A DNA stretch of 64,000 bases from an uncultured Barnesiella sp. GTDB lineage: Bacteria > Bacteroidota > Bacteroidia > Bacteroidales > Barnesiellaceae. Positions 28,025-36,752 of the stretch are shown here, piece by piece. The translations under genes were made by a program, and so were the position numbers. The notes beneath the pieces are model-generated. The model searched no databases and had not been told where the DNA came from. It saw only the letters and a list, made by a program, of their open reading frames with translations. Each line of letters starts with the position of its first letter. Positions within the stretch are counted from its first letter, which is position 1. Location of the stretch: contig CALUFO010000001.1 in assembly GCA_944320015.1 (NCBI GenBank), forward strand, positions 305,104 through 369,103, in the 5' to 3' direction.

Positions 28025-28294
28025 TTATTTCATCATATCAGTTACATAAGGGAGCAGCGCCAAGTGACGGGCTCTTTTCACAGCTTGTGCAATACGACGT
28101 TGAAATTTCAACGAAGTTCCTGTGATACGACGGGGCAGGATTTTGCCTTGTTCGTTCAAGAATTTTTTCAGGAATTCGGGGTCTTTGTAATCGATATACT
28201 TGATACCGTTTTTCTTGAAACGGCAATATTTTTTCTTTTTGATATCTACCGACGGGGGGGTCAAATATCTGATTTCGGATTGTGCTTGTGCCAT
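28025..28294 (-). CDS. rpsR: 30S ribosomal protein S18
   Basis: 89 residues. The conserved core is visible: [65 protein letters not shown]. It starts 3 bases after the rpsF stop, the normal arrangement; S6 and S18 bind together in the 30S platform. Confidence 0.98.
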   Translation of the reverse strand: MAQAQSEIRYLTPPSVDIKKKKYCRFKKNGIKYIDYKDPEFLKKFLNEQGKILPRRITGTSLKFQRRIAQAVKRARHLALLPYVTDMMK

Positions 28295-28297
28295 TGT

Positions 28298-28654
28298 TTA
28301 GTTCTCCTTTACTTCTTCTTTGTTAGACGATTTAACACTTCTTCTCTTTGCGGCGTACTCGGCGGCAAATTTGTCCATTCTGAACGTCAAGAAACGGATT
28401 ACACGTTCGTCACGACGGAATTGAACTTCCAATTTGGCGATGACAGAAGGGTCGGCGTCAAATTCCAGCAGGTTGTAAAAACCGGTGGTTTTCTTTTGAA
28501 TAGGATAGGCGAGCTTGCGCAATCCCCAGTTTTCTTCATTCACGATTACGGCACCTTGCTCGGTGAGAATCGTTTTGAATTTGTCTACCGCTTCCTTCAT
28601 CTGTACATCAGACAAAACGGGAGTTAAAATGAAAACGGTTTCGTAATGATTCAT
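28298..28654 (-). CDS. rpsF: 30S ribosomal protein S6
   Basis: 118 residues with typical S6 features: [55 protein letters not shown], and [26 protein letters not shown]. First gene of the operon with rpsR and rplI. The C-terminal tail is short and charged ([10 protein letters not shown]). Confidence 0.98.
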   Translation of the reverse strand: MNHYETVFILTPVLSDVQMKEAVDKFKTILTEQGAVIVNEENWGLRKLAYPIQKKTTGFYNLLEFDADPSVIAKLEVQFRRDERVIRFLTFRMDKFAAEYAAKRRSVKSSNKEEVKEN

Positions 28655-28701
28655 ACTCGTTTAGTTTAACGTATTTGGTTAATAGTTTTTATTAGCGGGG
28701 G

Positions 28702-28709
28702 CAAAGGTA
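28702..28709 (-). promoter_or_regulatory. -7 box of the rpsF operon
   Basis: On the minus strand TACCTTTG is an exact TAnnTTTG match, 47 bases before the rpsF start. The -33 box is not obvious. Confidence 0.5.
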
Positions 28710-28789
28710 GACATTATCTTGCAATTATACAACCCCTTGGCTCCGTTTTTTAGTGATTTTTGTCGCTGTGACCCCTTTCGGGGGCGTGT

Positions 28790-29941
28790 TCAGTCCCTTT
28801 TAGGCTCGTATTTTTTATAAAACAGGGTGAGCAAGGCAAAACCCACGAGTGCGAGGGGCGCACCTATGAGAGCCGGATAACGGTAGCTTAGCCCGGCTTC
28901 GAGTGGCAGTCCGCCTATATAGGCGCCTATGGCGTTCCCCATGTTGAAGGCGACCTGTATGCAGGCGGCGCCTAATAGTTCACCACCTTTGGCAAAGTGG
29001 ATAATCGAGATTTGCAGGGGGCTCGACACGGCAAACAGTCCTGCGGTGCAGAGGCACATGAGCAGAACGGTGAGCCACCCCATCGGAGCGACGAAAAAGA
29101 TGGCGAGTAGGGCGGCGAAAAGTATCATTTGGGTTGTCGCCGCCACGCGCCCGGGAGTGTAACGGTCGGAAAGCCGGCCTCCCAGCAAGTTCCCCACGAC
29201 CATGCCAAAACCGGCCAGCACCATTAGCAGGGTGATGCTTTGTGCCGGGAAGCCCGAGACTTGTGTGAGCAAAGGGTTGATATAGCTGTACCAGCAGAAC
29301 ACGCCGCCGTTGCCCAACATCGTGGCGCCCAAAATGAGCCAGGGGGCTTTGGTCTTCAAAAACCTGAATTGGCTTTTGAACCCGTTGTCGGGCAGGCCTT
29401 CGACATGGGGTACCCATTTCCAGATGTAGTAGAGAACGATAAGCCCCCATATCCCCACAAGCAGGAAGGTGACCCGCCATGAGAGCAAGGTGCTGAGTGA
29501 GGTCCCCAGCGGCACCCCGAAGAGGTTGGCGATAGTCATGCCGGCAATCATAATCGAGACCGCTTCGGAGCCTTTCCCTTTGTCGGCCAGTCGTTCGGCG
29601 ACAATCGAGGCGACCCCGAAGTAGGCGCCGTGGGGAAGCCCCGAGATGAAACGGGCGGCGAGCATTGCCCAGTAGGAGGGCGCCAGCGAGGCGAGTAAGT
29701 TACCGGTTATCATGACGGCGACCAGCCCCAACAGGATATTTTTCAATGGGAGCTTGCGAGCCAGTGTGAGCAGGGGCGCTCCCGCACATACTCCCAAAGC
29801 GTAGGCCGAGATCAAATGCCCGGCCGTGGGAATGCTGATGTATAAATCGGCGGCGATGTAGGGGAGGATAGCCATCATGACAAACTCGGCGATTCCCAGC
29901 CCCAATGTGCCGAACGACAATGCGATAAGACTCTTTTTCAT
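28790..29941 (-). CDS. MFS transporter (AraJ/drug exporter type)
   Basis: 383 residues with about twelve hydrophobic segments. The N-terminal half (SLIALSFGTLGLGIAEFVMMAILPYIAADLYISIPTAGHLISAYALGVCAGAPLL) and the loop FISGLPHGAYFGVASIVAERLADKGKGSEAVSIMIAGMTIANLFGVPLGT are typical of the AraJ/CynX-like DHA1 exporters. The substrate cannot be deduced. Single gene; the start is 469 bases from hsp20 across a gap that holds large palindromic repeats. Confidence 0.88.
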   Translation of the reverse strand: MKKSLIALSFGTLGLGIAEFVMMAILPYIAADLYISIPTAGHLISAYALGVCAGAPLLTLARKLPLKNILLGLVAVMITGNLLASLAPSYWAMLAARFISGLPHGAYFGVASIVAERLADKGKGSEAVSIMIAGMTIANLFGVPLGTSLSTLLSWRVTFLLVGIWGLIVLYYIWKWVPHVEGLPDNGFKSQFRFLKTKAPWLILGATMLGNGGVFCWYSYINPLLTQVSGFPAQSITLLMVLAGFGMVVGNLLGGRLSDRYTPGRVAATTQMILFAALLAIFFVAPMGWLTVLLMCLCTAGLFAVSSPLQISIIHFAKGGELLGAACIQVAFNMGNAIGAYIGGLPLEAGLSYRYPALIGAPLALVGFALLTLFYKKYEPKRD

Positions 29942-30081
29942 ACGATACCTTACAACCTATTGAATGCGGCGACGGGCGCCATTCTTGGGACTCGCCCCGC
30001 AAAACCGGCTGCAAAGGACGCAAAATCGCACGAGTTGTACAAGCGTTGCTTCTCTTTTTTTAAGACCGCCGGACACAAAGT

Positions 30082-30257
30082 TACATTTAAACTCCTCCTC
30101 TGTGTTTTGCGAAGCAAAATATAGGGGAGGTGTCCGTAGGACGGAGGGGTTTAAATGCTCCCATATACAGGGGGCTTTCAACCCCTCTCCTCGGGGCGAG
30201 TGTCCCTCGGTTTCTCCCCTATATTGCTGGCGCAACACAGAGGAGGAGTTTAAATGT
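30082..30257. repeat. Large inverted repeat built from two copies of a palindromic intergenic element
   Basis: The left arm (30082-30126) and the right arm (30214-30257) are inverted copies of TACATTTAAACTCCTCCTCTG...ATATAGGGGAG, each with its own small internal hairpin (TTTTGC-GA-AGCAAAA in the left arm). The 87 bases between the arms also contain short inverted repeats (TCCG/CGGA and AGGGG/CCCCT). A partial third copy of the arm lies at 30298-30333. It fills most of the 29942-30410 gap between two minus-strand genes and has no ORF. The same element occurs at 32532-32603, 42028-42075 and 42106-42152. Confidence 0.8.
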
Positions 30258-30352
30258 ATCCCCTGCCACCGGCAAACCAAAGGGGAAGGAAGAGTATTTA
30301 CACTTCTCCTCTGTGTCACGAAGTGATATTTCCACTCATTTTTACTGGTTAC

Positions 30353-30385
30353 AAAAAAAGCCGCCACCCCTTTTGGGGCAGCGGC
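30353..30385 (-). terminator. Terminator of hsp20
   Basis: On the minus strand GCCGCTGCCCC-AAAA-GGGGTGGCGGC is followed by TTTTTTT. It lies 26 bases after the hsp20 stop. Confidence 0.88.
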
Positions 30386-30410
30386 CTCGATAGAATTTCT
30401 TCTTGGTCGG

Positions 30411-30839
30411 TTATTTGATTTCAATCGATTTCCTTACACCGGCGTTGTTTTCAACGGGCATTTTAGGAAGTTCGACGGTCAACACGCCGTGTTCGACATG
30501 AGCGGCGATTTTGTTTTTGTCGACATCATCGGGCAATATCATGGTTTGCTGGAATTTAGAGTAAGAAAATTCGCGGCGCAGATAATGCTCTTTCTTGCTT
30601 TCATCTTTGTTTTCGGTTTTCTTTTCCATCGTGATAACGAGATTGTCGTTTTCATCGATGTGGATTTGGAAATCGTTTTTGGTCATACCCGGAGCGGCCA
30701 CTTCCACGCAATAATCATTTTCATGCTCGATTACGTTGATAGCCGGAGCCGTAGCATTTGCTTTTTCCATCCATTCGTTGTCGAAGAAATCATTGAAAAT
30801 ACTTGGCAACCAACCTTGGTTTTTTCTCATGGGTAACAT
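30411..30839 (-). CDS. Small heat shock protein, Hsp20/alpha-crystallin family
   Basis: 142 residues. The alpha-crystallin domain spans about residues 35-130 (INVIEHENDYCVEVAAPGMTKNDFQIHIDENDNLVITMEKK, EHYLRREFSYSKFQQTMILPDDVDKNKIAAHVEHGVLTVELPK), with the A-x-x-x-n-GVL motif. The N-terminus (GWLPSIFNDFFDNEWM) is the usual oligomerisation segment. It is an ATP-independent holdase in the cytoplasm. The start could be the first ATG or that at codon 4. Single gene with its own terminator. Confidence 0.95.
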   Translation of the reverse strand: MLPMRKNQGWLPSIFNDFFDNEWMEKANATAPAINVIEHENDYCVEVAAPGMTKNDFQIHIDENDNLVITMEKKTENKDESKKEHYLRREFSYSKFQQTMILPDDVDKNKIAAHVEHGVLTVELPKMPVENNAGVRKSIEIK

Positions 30840-31053
30840 AGTTGTAATCTCCTATTTTTTAGTTGTTTTAATTCTCTTTTTGGCTTTGAGGTCTTTCGAC
30901 TATCAAAGTCATCTATTCAATTGCAAACAGCGTGCCAATCCACGACCCGGGATTTTCGGGGCGAAGGGTGTGACAATAGTTATCCGGAATGGACAATTTT
31001 TCTTTTTTGTGGACGATTTGGCAGTGCCATATTTGTTTGCTATATCTTTTTAG

Positions 31054-31133
31054 AGGATAGGAGGGGGTTCGGCATATGGCAAATTGAAAACTTCGTTTTC
31101 ATTTGTCTCTGCACTCACCTTTGCGTATCTTTG
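31054..31133 (+). promoter_or_regulatory. Dispersed promoter repeat, copy upstream of sdaA
   Basis: A flank resembling the family (AGGATAGGAGGGGGTTCGGC from 31055) leads to the hairpin GAAAAC-TTC-GTTTTC (31086-31100), TTTG (31102-31105), a 20-base spacer with CTCTGCACTCACCTTTGCG, and TATCTTTG (31126-31133). This is a full Bacteroidetes promoter ending 19 bases before the sdaA start, so the leader would be only about 13 bases. Confidence 0.8.
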
Positions 31134-31152
31134 TACATCGATTGATAAAGAT

Positions 31153-32358
31153 ATGAAAACAATACGCGAAATATATCGTATAGGGTATGGCCCTTCGAGC
31201 AGCCATACGATGGGGCCGCGTAAGGCTTCGGAACTATTTTTGGCGCGTCACCCCGAGGCAGTGGCGTTCGAGGTGGTTTTGTATGGTAGTTTGGCGGCTA
31301 CGGGGCGAGGCCACTTGACCGATGTGGCCATTCTCGATACCTTGCGACCGCATGCGCCGGTAGAGATTGTGTGGAAACCCACGGTTTTTTTGCCGTTTCA
31401 CCCCAATGGCATGACGTTCCGTTCGAAAAATCGCGCGGGCGAGGTGACCGACGAGTGGACGGTGTTCAGTGTGGGTGGTGGCGCTTTGGCCGAGGAAGGC
31501 AAGTCGCTCGGAGAATCGCCCGAGTTGTATGCCATGAACAGCATGACCGAGATTCTCAACTGGTGTGAGCGCACAGGACGCAGCTACTGGGAGTATGTGC
31601 AAGAGTGCGAAGACAGCGATATATGGGACTATTTGGCCGAAGTGTGGCGCACCATGCGCGAGGCTATCGAGCGGGGGCTCGACCAAGAGGGCGTGTTGCC
31701 GGGGCCGTTGAATTTACGGCGGAAAGCCTCGTCTTATTATATAAAGGCAAAGGGATACAAAGATAGCTTGAAAAGCCGGGGGCTCGTGTTTGCCTATGCT
31801 TTGGCTGTGAGCGAGGAGAATGCCTCGGGCGGCCGCATTGTGACGGCGCCCACATGTGGCTCATGCGGGGTCGTCCCGGCAGTGCTGTATCATTTGCAGA
31901 AGAGCCGCGATTTTAGTGATATGCGCATTCTCAGGGCGTTGGCCACAGCCGGACTGGTAGGTAATATCGTTAAGCAAAACGCCTCTATTTCGGGAGCCGA
32001 GGTAGGCTGTCAGGGCGAGGTAGGTGTGGCGTGTGCCATGGCTTCGGCAGCGGCCAGCCAACTGTTTGGTGGCAGTCCCGCACAAATCGAATATGCGGCT
32101 GAGATGGGACTCGAGCATCATTTGGGAATGACTTGCGACCCTGTGTGCGGATTGGTTCAGATACCCTGTATCGAGAGAAATGCCTATGCGGCCGCGCGGG
32201 CGTTGGACGCCAATATCTATTCGGCTTTTACCGATGGAAACCATCGGGTGTCGTTCGATAAAGTTGTCGATGTCATGAAACAGACGGGGCATGACTTGCC
32301 CTCGCTATATAAGGAGACGGGCGAAGGTGGATTGGCCAAAGATTACAGGCAAATGTAA
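31153..32358 (+). CDS. sdaA: L-serine ammonia-lyase, iron-sulfur, single chain
   Basis: 401 residues from the ATG at 31153; an upstream ATG at 31084 lies inside the promoter repeat and cannot be used by this promoter. The N-terminal beta domain shows [19 protein letters not shown] and [14 protein letters not shown]. The C-terminal alpha domain has the 4Fe-4S cysteines in [33 protein letters not shown] and [18 protein letters not shown]. The enzyme deaminates serine to pyruvate and ammonia in anaerobes; the cluster makes it oxygen-sensitive. Single gene. Confidence 0.95.
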   Translation: MKTIREIYRIGYGPSSSHTMGPRKASELFLARHPEAVAFEVVLYGSLAATGRGHLTDVAILDTLRPHAPVEIVWKPTVFLPFHPNGMTFRSKNRAGEVTDEWTVFSVGGGALAEEGKSLGESPELYAMNSMTEILNWCERTGRSYWEYVQECEDSDIWDYLAEVWRTMREAIERGLDQEGVLPGPLNLRRKASSYYIKAKGYKDSLKSRGLVFAYALAVSEENASGGRIVTAPTCGSCGVVPAVLYHLQKSRDFSDMRILRALATAGLVGNIVKQNASISGAEVGCQGEVGVACAMASAAASQLFGGSPAQIEYAAEMGLEHHLGMTCDPVCGLVQIPCIERNAYAAARALDANIYSAFTDGNHRVSFDKVVDVMKQTGHDLPSLYKETGEGGLAKDYRQM

Positions 32359-32531
32359 AACCAGCCTGTCGCCAGCGTGTCCGCTGCACGGCTGCCGCCC
32401 GGAAATATGCCGGAGCCGTACCCGTGAAAAACTCTTTTTTGTGCAGTAGAAAATAAATGAGGGTTTCTTCCGGGGCTGATAGGAGGAAAAGTGTAGCGCA
32501 CGATAAGTGATGGAGGAGTTGAAGTTTTGGA

Positions 32532-32603
32532 TCCCTCCCTTGTGTTTTTTGCAAGGAAATAATTTTCTATCCACCCAATATAAATATAAGGGGAAGTGTC
32601 ACT
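32532..32603. repeat. Degenerate copy of the palindromic intergenic element
   Basis: CCCTCCCTTGTGTTTTTTGC followed by AAGGAAATA, and after an insertion AATATAAGGGGAAGTGTC, match the arms of the element at 30082-30257 and 42028-42075. It lies in the 32359-32919 gap after sdaA. The first 170 bases of that gap show nothing I can assign; its right part holds the tRNA and its terminator. Confidence 0.5.
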
Positions 32604-32680
32604 TTGCAAACCGTTTTTTCGTAGTATGGGGGGAGTGAACTGAATAATTTTGTCCCGAGACTGTCCCGTTTTGTCGTAAT

Positions 32681-32720
32681 AAAAAACTCAAAAACCTAAC
32701 GGATAGGCTTTTGAGTTTTC
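32681..32720 (-). terminator. Terminator downstream of tRNA-Glu
   Basis: AAAACTCAAAAACCTA and TAGGCTTTTGAGTTTT pair over 16 positions with one mismatch around an ACGGA loop, ending in a T run on the minus strand, 11 bases after the tRNA. Confidence 0.85.
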
Positions 32721-32731
32721 GTTCCTTGTTG

Positions 32732-32804
32732 TAGCGATTCCGGGAATCGAACCCGAGTCTCAACCGTGAGAGGGTTGCGTGCTAGGCCACTACACTAAAC
32801 CGCC
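32732..32804 (-). tRNA. tRNA-Glu (anticodon CTC)
   Basis: On the minus strand a 73-base cloverleaf can be folded: acceptor GGCGGTT/AATCGCT, D stem GTGT/GCAC, anticodon stem CAACC/GGTTG with loop CTCTCAC (anticodon CTC at 34-36, reading GAG), T arm with TTCGATT, and discriminator A. The 3' CCA is not encoded. A terminator follows. Confidence 0.92.
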
Positions 32805-32919
32805 ATCTTGCTTTCTGAAAAGCGATGCAAATATAATCGATTTATTTGTATTGAACAAATTTTTGGGGAGATTTTTTCAATATTTCAAATAACCGATTGT
32901 TTTGTCGATCAGGGAGCGG

Positions 32920-34281
32920 TTAGATGATTTTGTCTAACTCGCTGATATTCTTTTTAATTTCTTCTTCCGGAAGAGTGTAGTTCGATAGGTCGCCCGCTAA
33001 ATATTGGTCGTAGGCGGCCATGTCGATGAGCCCGTGTCCCGAAAGATTGAAAAGGATACATTTTTTTGTTCCTTCTTCTTTGGCTTTCAGAGCCTCTTTT
33101 ATAGTGGCGGCAATGGCGTGTGAGGATTCCGGTGCCGGTATGATTCCTTCGCATTGGGCAAATAGGGTGGCGGCTTTGAAGGTGTCGAGTTGTTCGATGT
33201 CGACAGCTTCCATGAGTCCGTCTTTTTTCAATTGGCTGACGATAGTCCCGGCTCCGTGATACCGCAGACCGCCGGCATGAATGTGGGCGGGGGCGAAGTT
33301 ATGTCCCAAAGTGTACATGGGGAGCAGTGGGGTGTATCCGGCTTCGTCGCCGAAGTCGTATTGGAAGATTCCTTTGGTGAGTTTCGGGCAGGAGGCCGGC
33401 TCGGCGGCTACCAGTCTTATTTCTTTTCCTTCGCGCAGTTTGTGGCGGAGGAATGGGAATGTGATGCCCGAGAAGTTGGAGCCCCCACCGAAGCAGGCGA
33501 TCACGACGTCGGGGTATTCTCCGGCCATTTCCATTTGTTTTTCGGCTTCGAGGCCGATAACGGTTTGGTGCAGGGAGACGTGGTTGAGCACACTGCCTAA
33601 GGTGTATTTGCAGTTTGGGGTGCTCATGGCCAGCTCGATGGCTTCGGATATGGCGGTGCCTAAGCTGCCTTGATAGTTGGGGTGGTCGGTGAGTATTTTG
33701 CGTCCGGCTTTGGTCGACATGCTGGGCGATGCGATCACTTGTGCCCCGAATGTTTGCATGATAGAGCGACGGTAGGGTTTTTGGTGGTAGCTCACTTTGA
33801 CCATATAGACGGCGAGTTCCAGCCCGAATGCTTTGGCGGCGAGGGAGAGGGCTGCGCCCCATTGTCCTGCGCCGGTCTCGGTGGTGATGTTGGTTACCCC
33901 TTGTTTTTTGCAGTAGTAGGCTTGTGGTATGGCCGAGTTCAGTTTGTGCGAGCCTACGGGGCTCACGCTTTCGTTCTTGAAATAGATGTGGGCGGGGGTG
34001 TCCAATGCTTTTTCGAGCCCCAGCGCTCTGACTAAGGGGGTGGGGCGCCATATTTTATACATGTCACGCACCTCTTCGGGGATTTCTATCCAAGCGTCGG
34101 TCGCATTTAGTTCCTGTTTGCAGAGCTCTTCGGCGAAGATAGGATACAGGTCTTCCACGGCGAGGGGCTTTTTTGTGGCCGGGTTTAATGGAGCCATTGG
34201 CTTGTTGGGCATATCGGCGATGATGTTGTACCATGCTCGGGGTATGTCTTGTTCCGAGAGGATAAATTTTTTCGTAGGCAT
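32920..34281 (-). CDS. TrpB2-type tryptophan synthase beta-like enzyme
   Basis: 453 residues, longer than TrpB1 and typical of TrpB2. The N-terminal MPTKKFILSEQDIPRAWYNIIADMPNKPMAPLNP and the segment EEVRDMYKIWRPTPLVRA are characteristic. The PLP lysine is Lys113 in SVSPVGSHKLNSA; TETGAGQWGAALS and the phosphate loop CFGGGSNFSG are present. It joins indole (or a related substrate) with serine. TrpB2 usually stands apart from the trp operon and may salvage indole or act independently of TrpA, which fits its isolated position here. Confidence 0.93.
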   Translation of the reverse strand: MPTKKFILSEQDIPRAWYNIIADMPNKPMAPLNPATKKPLAVEDLYPIFAEELCKQELNATDAWIEIPEEVRDMYKIWRPTPLVRALGLEKALDTPAHIYFKNESVSPVGSHKLNSAIPQAYYCKKQGVTNITTETGAGQWGAALSLAAKAFGLELAVYMVKVSYHQKPYRRSIMQTFGAQVIASPSMSTKAGRKILTDHPNYQGSLGTAISEAIELAMSTPNCKYTLGSVLNHVSLHQTVIGLEAEKQMEMAGEYPDVVIACFGGGSNFSGITFPFLRHKLREGKEIRLVAAEPASCPKLTKGIFQYDFGDEAGYTPLLPMYTLGHNFAPAHIHAGGLRYHGAGTIVSQLKKDGLMEAVDIEQLDTFKAATLFAQCEGIIPAPESSHAIAATIKEALKAKEEGTKKCILFNLSGHGLIDMAAYDQYLAGDLSNYTLPEEEIKKNISELDKII

Positions 34282-34343
34282 GTTTGTTGTCTGTTAACTG
34301 TATTTTATAAGAAAAATGTATGTGTCGATGTCTAATTGCAAGA

Positions 34344-34351
34344 CAAATATA
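34344..34351 (-). promoter_or_regulatory. -7 box of trpB2
   Basis: On the minus strand TATATTTG is an exact TAnnTTTG match, 62 bases before the trpB2 start. The -33 region is A+T-rich without a clear TTTG. Confidence 0.4.
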
Positions 34352-34426
34352 GGAATTTTTTATTATATGTTATGTAATTGGGTTGAAAAATATCTATTTG
34401 AATGTGTTTTTAGATATTTTTAATGC

Positions 34427-34458
34427 AAAAAGAGACGCTGCTCACGCAGCATCTCTTT
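34427..34458 (-). terminator. Terminator of sodB
   Basis: AAAGAGACGCTGC and GCAGCATCTCTTT form a 13-bp stem with one G-T pair around TCAC. It lies about 72 bases after the sodB stop on the minus strand and ends in the A/T-rich upstream region of trpB2. Confidence 0.75.
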
Positions 34459-34530
34459 CTTAGAATTCATCACATTATGCTTATTTTAAAGTGCTAGATA
34501 GAGTTACGCTCACGCGCGACTATACGGTTA

Positions 34531-35112
34531 TTATGTATTATATCGTGCTTCGACAACCGACCAATCGACAATTTTCCAGAGGTTGTGCAATTGTTCGGCT
34601 CGTCTGTTGCGATAATCGATGTAATAGGCATGTTCCCATACGTCGAATGTCAGTAGTGGAGTGTGGCCTATGGTGAGGGGTGACCCGGCGTTGCTCTCTT
34701 TGCTGATGACCAAATTTCCTTCTTTGTCTTTGGACAGCCACACCCAGCCTGCTCCGAAGAGGGTGGTGCCTGCCTGTTCAAATTCTTTTTGGAAATTTTC
34801 GAGACTTCCCCATTTCTTGTCGATGGCTTCTGCCAGTTTCCCTTGCGGGGCTCTTTGGCCGGCAGGGGAGAAAGTGAAGAAGTAGAATATATGGTTCCAT
34901 GCTTGCGAGGCGTTGTTGAACAATGCTCCGTCGGCTTCTTTGATAATCTCTTCGAGAGGTTTATCGGCAAACGGGGTTCCTTCGATAAGTTTGTTCAAAT
35001 TATCGATATAGGTCTGCTCGTGTTTACCATAATGGTATTCGATTGTCTCCCGACTGATTACGGGGGCCAAATCGTTTGCACCATAGGGTAATGAAGGTAA
35101 TTCGTAAATCAT
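34531..35112 (-). CDS. sodB: Superoxide dismutase (Fe/Mn type)
   Basis: 193 residues, the normal size. Metal ligands are complete: His27 (IEYHYGKH), His74 (AWNHIFYFF), Asp157 and His161 (LLTFDVWEHAYYIDYRN). FGAGWVWL is also conserved. It is likely an iron or cambialistic enzyme, as is usual in Bacteroidales, protecting the cytoplasm from superoxide on oxygen exposure. No signal peptide. Transcribed alone, with a terminator hairpin downstream. Confidence 0.95.
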   Translation of the reverse strand: MIYELPSLPYGANDLAPVISRETIEYHYGKHEQTYIDNLNKLIEGTPFADKPLEEIIKEADGALFNNASQAWNHIFYFFTFSPAGQRAPQGKLAEAIDKKWGSLENFQKEFEQAGTTLFGAGWVWLSKDKEGNLVISKESNAGSPLTIGHTPLLTFDVWEHAYYIDYRNRRAEQLHNLWKIVDWSVVEARYNT

Positions 35113-35229
35113 AATTTTAGTTTTTATTACCTATATAACAATTTTCGAGGTCGAAAGTTTGGGCGAGTTGTCGTTTTTTTTCGATTCGACGCCTGCCCTT
35201 CGCAATCGTTCTCAGGAGAAACCTTTGAA

Positions 35230-36213
35230 TTATTTCTCGGGCTTGGTGGTCGGTTTGGCTATCGATTCGCGCATGGCGGTGTCGGCTTCGACATTTTTCA
35301 TGCGGTAATAGTCCATAATACCGAGGTTTCCCGAACGGAAGGCTTCGGCCATGGCTTTGGGCACTTCAGCTTCGGCCTCGATTACTTTGGCGCGGGCTTC
35401 TTGTGCTTTGGCTTTCATCTCTTGTTCGAGGGCGATAGCCATGGCGCGGCGCTCTTCGGCTTTGGCTTGCGCGATGTTCTTGTCGGCTTGCGCTTGATCC
35501 ATTTGCAGGGTGGCGCCTATGTTTTTGCCTATGTCGATGTCGGCTATATCGATCGAGAGGATTTCAAATGCCGTACCCGAGTCGAGTCCTTTTTTCAATA
35601 CCAATTTGGATATGGAATCGGGATTTTCGAGAACCTGTTTGTGCGATTCGGACGAGCCGATTGATGACACAATACCTTCGCCCACACGGGCCAATACGGT
35701 GTCTTCGCCGGCTCCGCCGACCAATTGACGGATATTGGCTCGAACCGTGACACGGGCTTTGGCAATCAACTGGATTCCGTCTTTGGCGACGGCTGTCACA
35801 GGCGGGGTGTCGATTACTTTCGGGTTGACCGACATTTGCACGGCTTCGAATACATCGCGGCCGGCCAAGTCGATGGCAGTGGCCATTTGAAATCCCAAAT
35901 CGATATTGGCTTTTGATGCCGAGACCAGTGCGTGTACCACGCGCTCTACATGTCCGCCAGCCAAATAGTGGGCTTCCAGTTCATCGCGGGTGATGGTTTT
36001 GAGTCCGGCTTTATGGGCTTCGATCATTCCCCGCACGATAATTTGAGGCGGGACTTTACGGATTCTCATGAGGAATAGTTGAATGAGCGATATTCTCACT
36101 CCCGATACTTGTGCCGAAATCCATAATAGGAACGGGACGAAGTAGAAAAACACAGCGAGTATTATAATAACCCCGAGTGCTAAGAGTAAACCAAGGATAA
36201 CCATTGTGTCCAT
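35230..36213 (-). CDS. floA: Flotillin-like protein FloA
   Basis: 327 residues. An N-terminal hydrophobic hairpin segment ([27 protein letters not shown]) is followed by the conserved core of the FloA/UPF0365 family: [100 protein letters not shown]. The Ala/Glu-rich coiled region ([45 protein letters not shown]) drives oligomerisation. It organises membrane microdomains. The gene starts 11 bases after the nfeD stop, a widespread pairing. Confidence 0.95.
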   Translation of the reverse strand: MDTMVILGLLLALGVIIILAVFFYFVPFLLWISAQVSGVRISLIQLFLMRIRKVPPQIIVRGMIEAHKAGLKTITRDELEAHYLAGGHVERVVHALVSASKANIDLGFQMATAIDLAGRDVFEAVQMSVNPKVIDTPPVTAVAKDGIQLIAKARVTVRANIRQLVGGAGEDTVLARVGEGIVSSIGSSESHKQVLENPDSISKLVLKKGLDSGTAFEILSIDIADIDIGKNIGATLQMDQAQADKNIAQAKAEERRAMAIALEQEMKAKAQEARAKVIEAEAEVPKAMAEAFRSGNLGIMDYYRMKNVEADTAMRESIAKPTTKPEK

Positions 36214-36224
36214 TTTTTTTAGTA

Positions 36225-36728
36225 TTAATTTTTGTCTTCTTTGTCTTCTTCTTCTTCTTCTTCTTCTTTACAAACAACCACCATTGTAGACTCGATACGG
36301 ATTATTTTTACCGGCGTATTCTCGTCGATCAATTCGTTTTCGGCCATAGCTTCGAGGGTGTGAGTGCCTACGATAATTTTGCCCATTGGATTCAGCCGGC
36401 TCAGGGTGACTCCTCGGTCTCCTACATGAATCTCGGCGCTCACTTTCGAGGGAACTACCGAGTCGATCTCGGTATGGAGCGCTATTTTATTGAGGCTGCG
36501 GGAGCGCATGAATCCTATGATGAAAGCTATTGTCACTATGGCGGCCACGAGCAGGGTGATTACAGCGCCGTTGCTGCCGAATACCGTGTAGGCATAATAG
36601 ATACCTCCTCCGTAAAACAGTAGCGAGCATATTCCTGCGATGGTGATTCCGGGGAGGAAAAATATCTCCAGAATGACCAACACCAATGCTATGGCTATCA
36701 ACAATACAATGGCTGTTATATCAAACAT
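36225..36728 (-). CDS. NfeD-like membrane protein
   Basis: 167 residues. Two or three membrane segments ([63 protein letters not shown]) precede a C-terminal OB-fold domain ([50 protein letters not shown]). This is the short NfeD form, without the protease domain, which works with FloA. The C-terminal tail is a run of seven Glu residues encoded by a GAA microsatellite. It is coupled to floA downstream. Confidence 0.92.
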   Translation of the reverse strand: MFDITAIVLLIAIALVLVILEIFFLPGITIAGICSLLFYGGGIYYAYTVFGSNGAVITLLVAAIVTIAFIIGFMRSRSLNKIALHTEIDSVVPSKVSAEIHVGDRGVTLSRLNPMGKIIVGTHTLEAMAENELIDENTPVKIIRIESTMVVVCKEEEEEEEDKEDKN

Positions 36729-36752
36729 TTTTTATTTCGTTTTTTCGTTTTC

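Noticed and set aside
30082..30340. CRISPR array or insertion sequence in the gap before hsp20
   Set aside because: The copies are inverted and of uneven spacing, with no spacers of constant length and no transposase frame.
36238..36270. TTC repeat as a CRISPR-like or phase-variable promoter tract
   Set aside because: It is a simple in-frame trinucleotide repeat inside the NfeD coding region.
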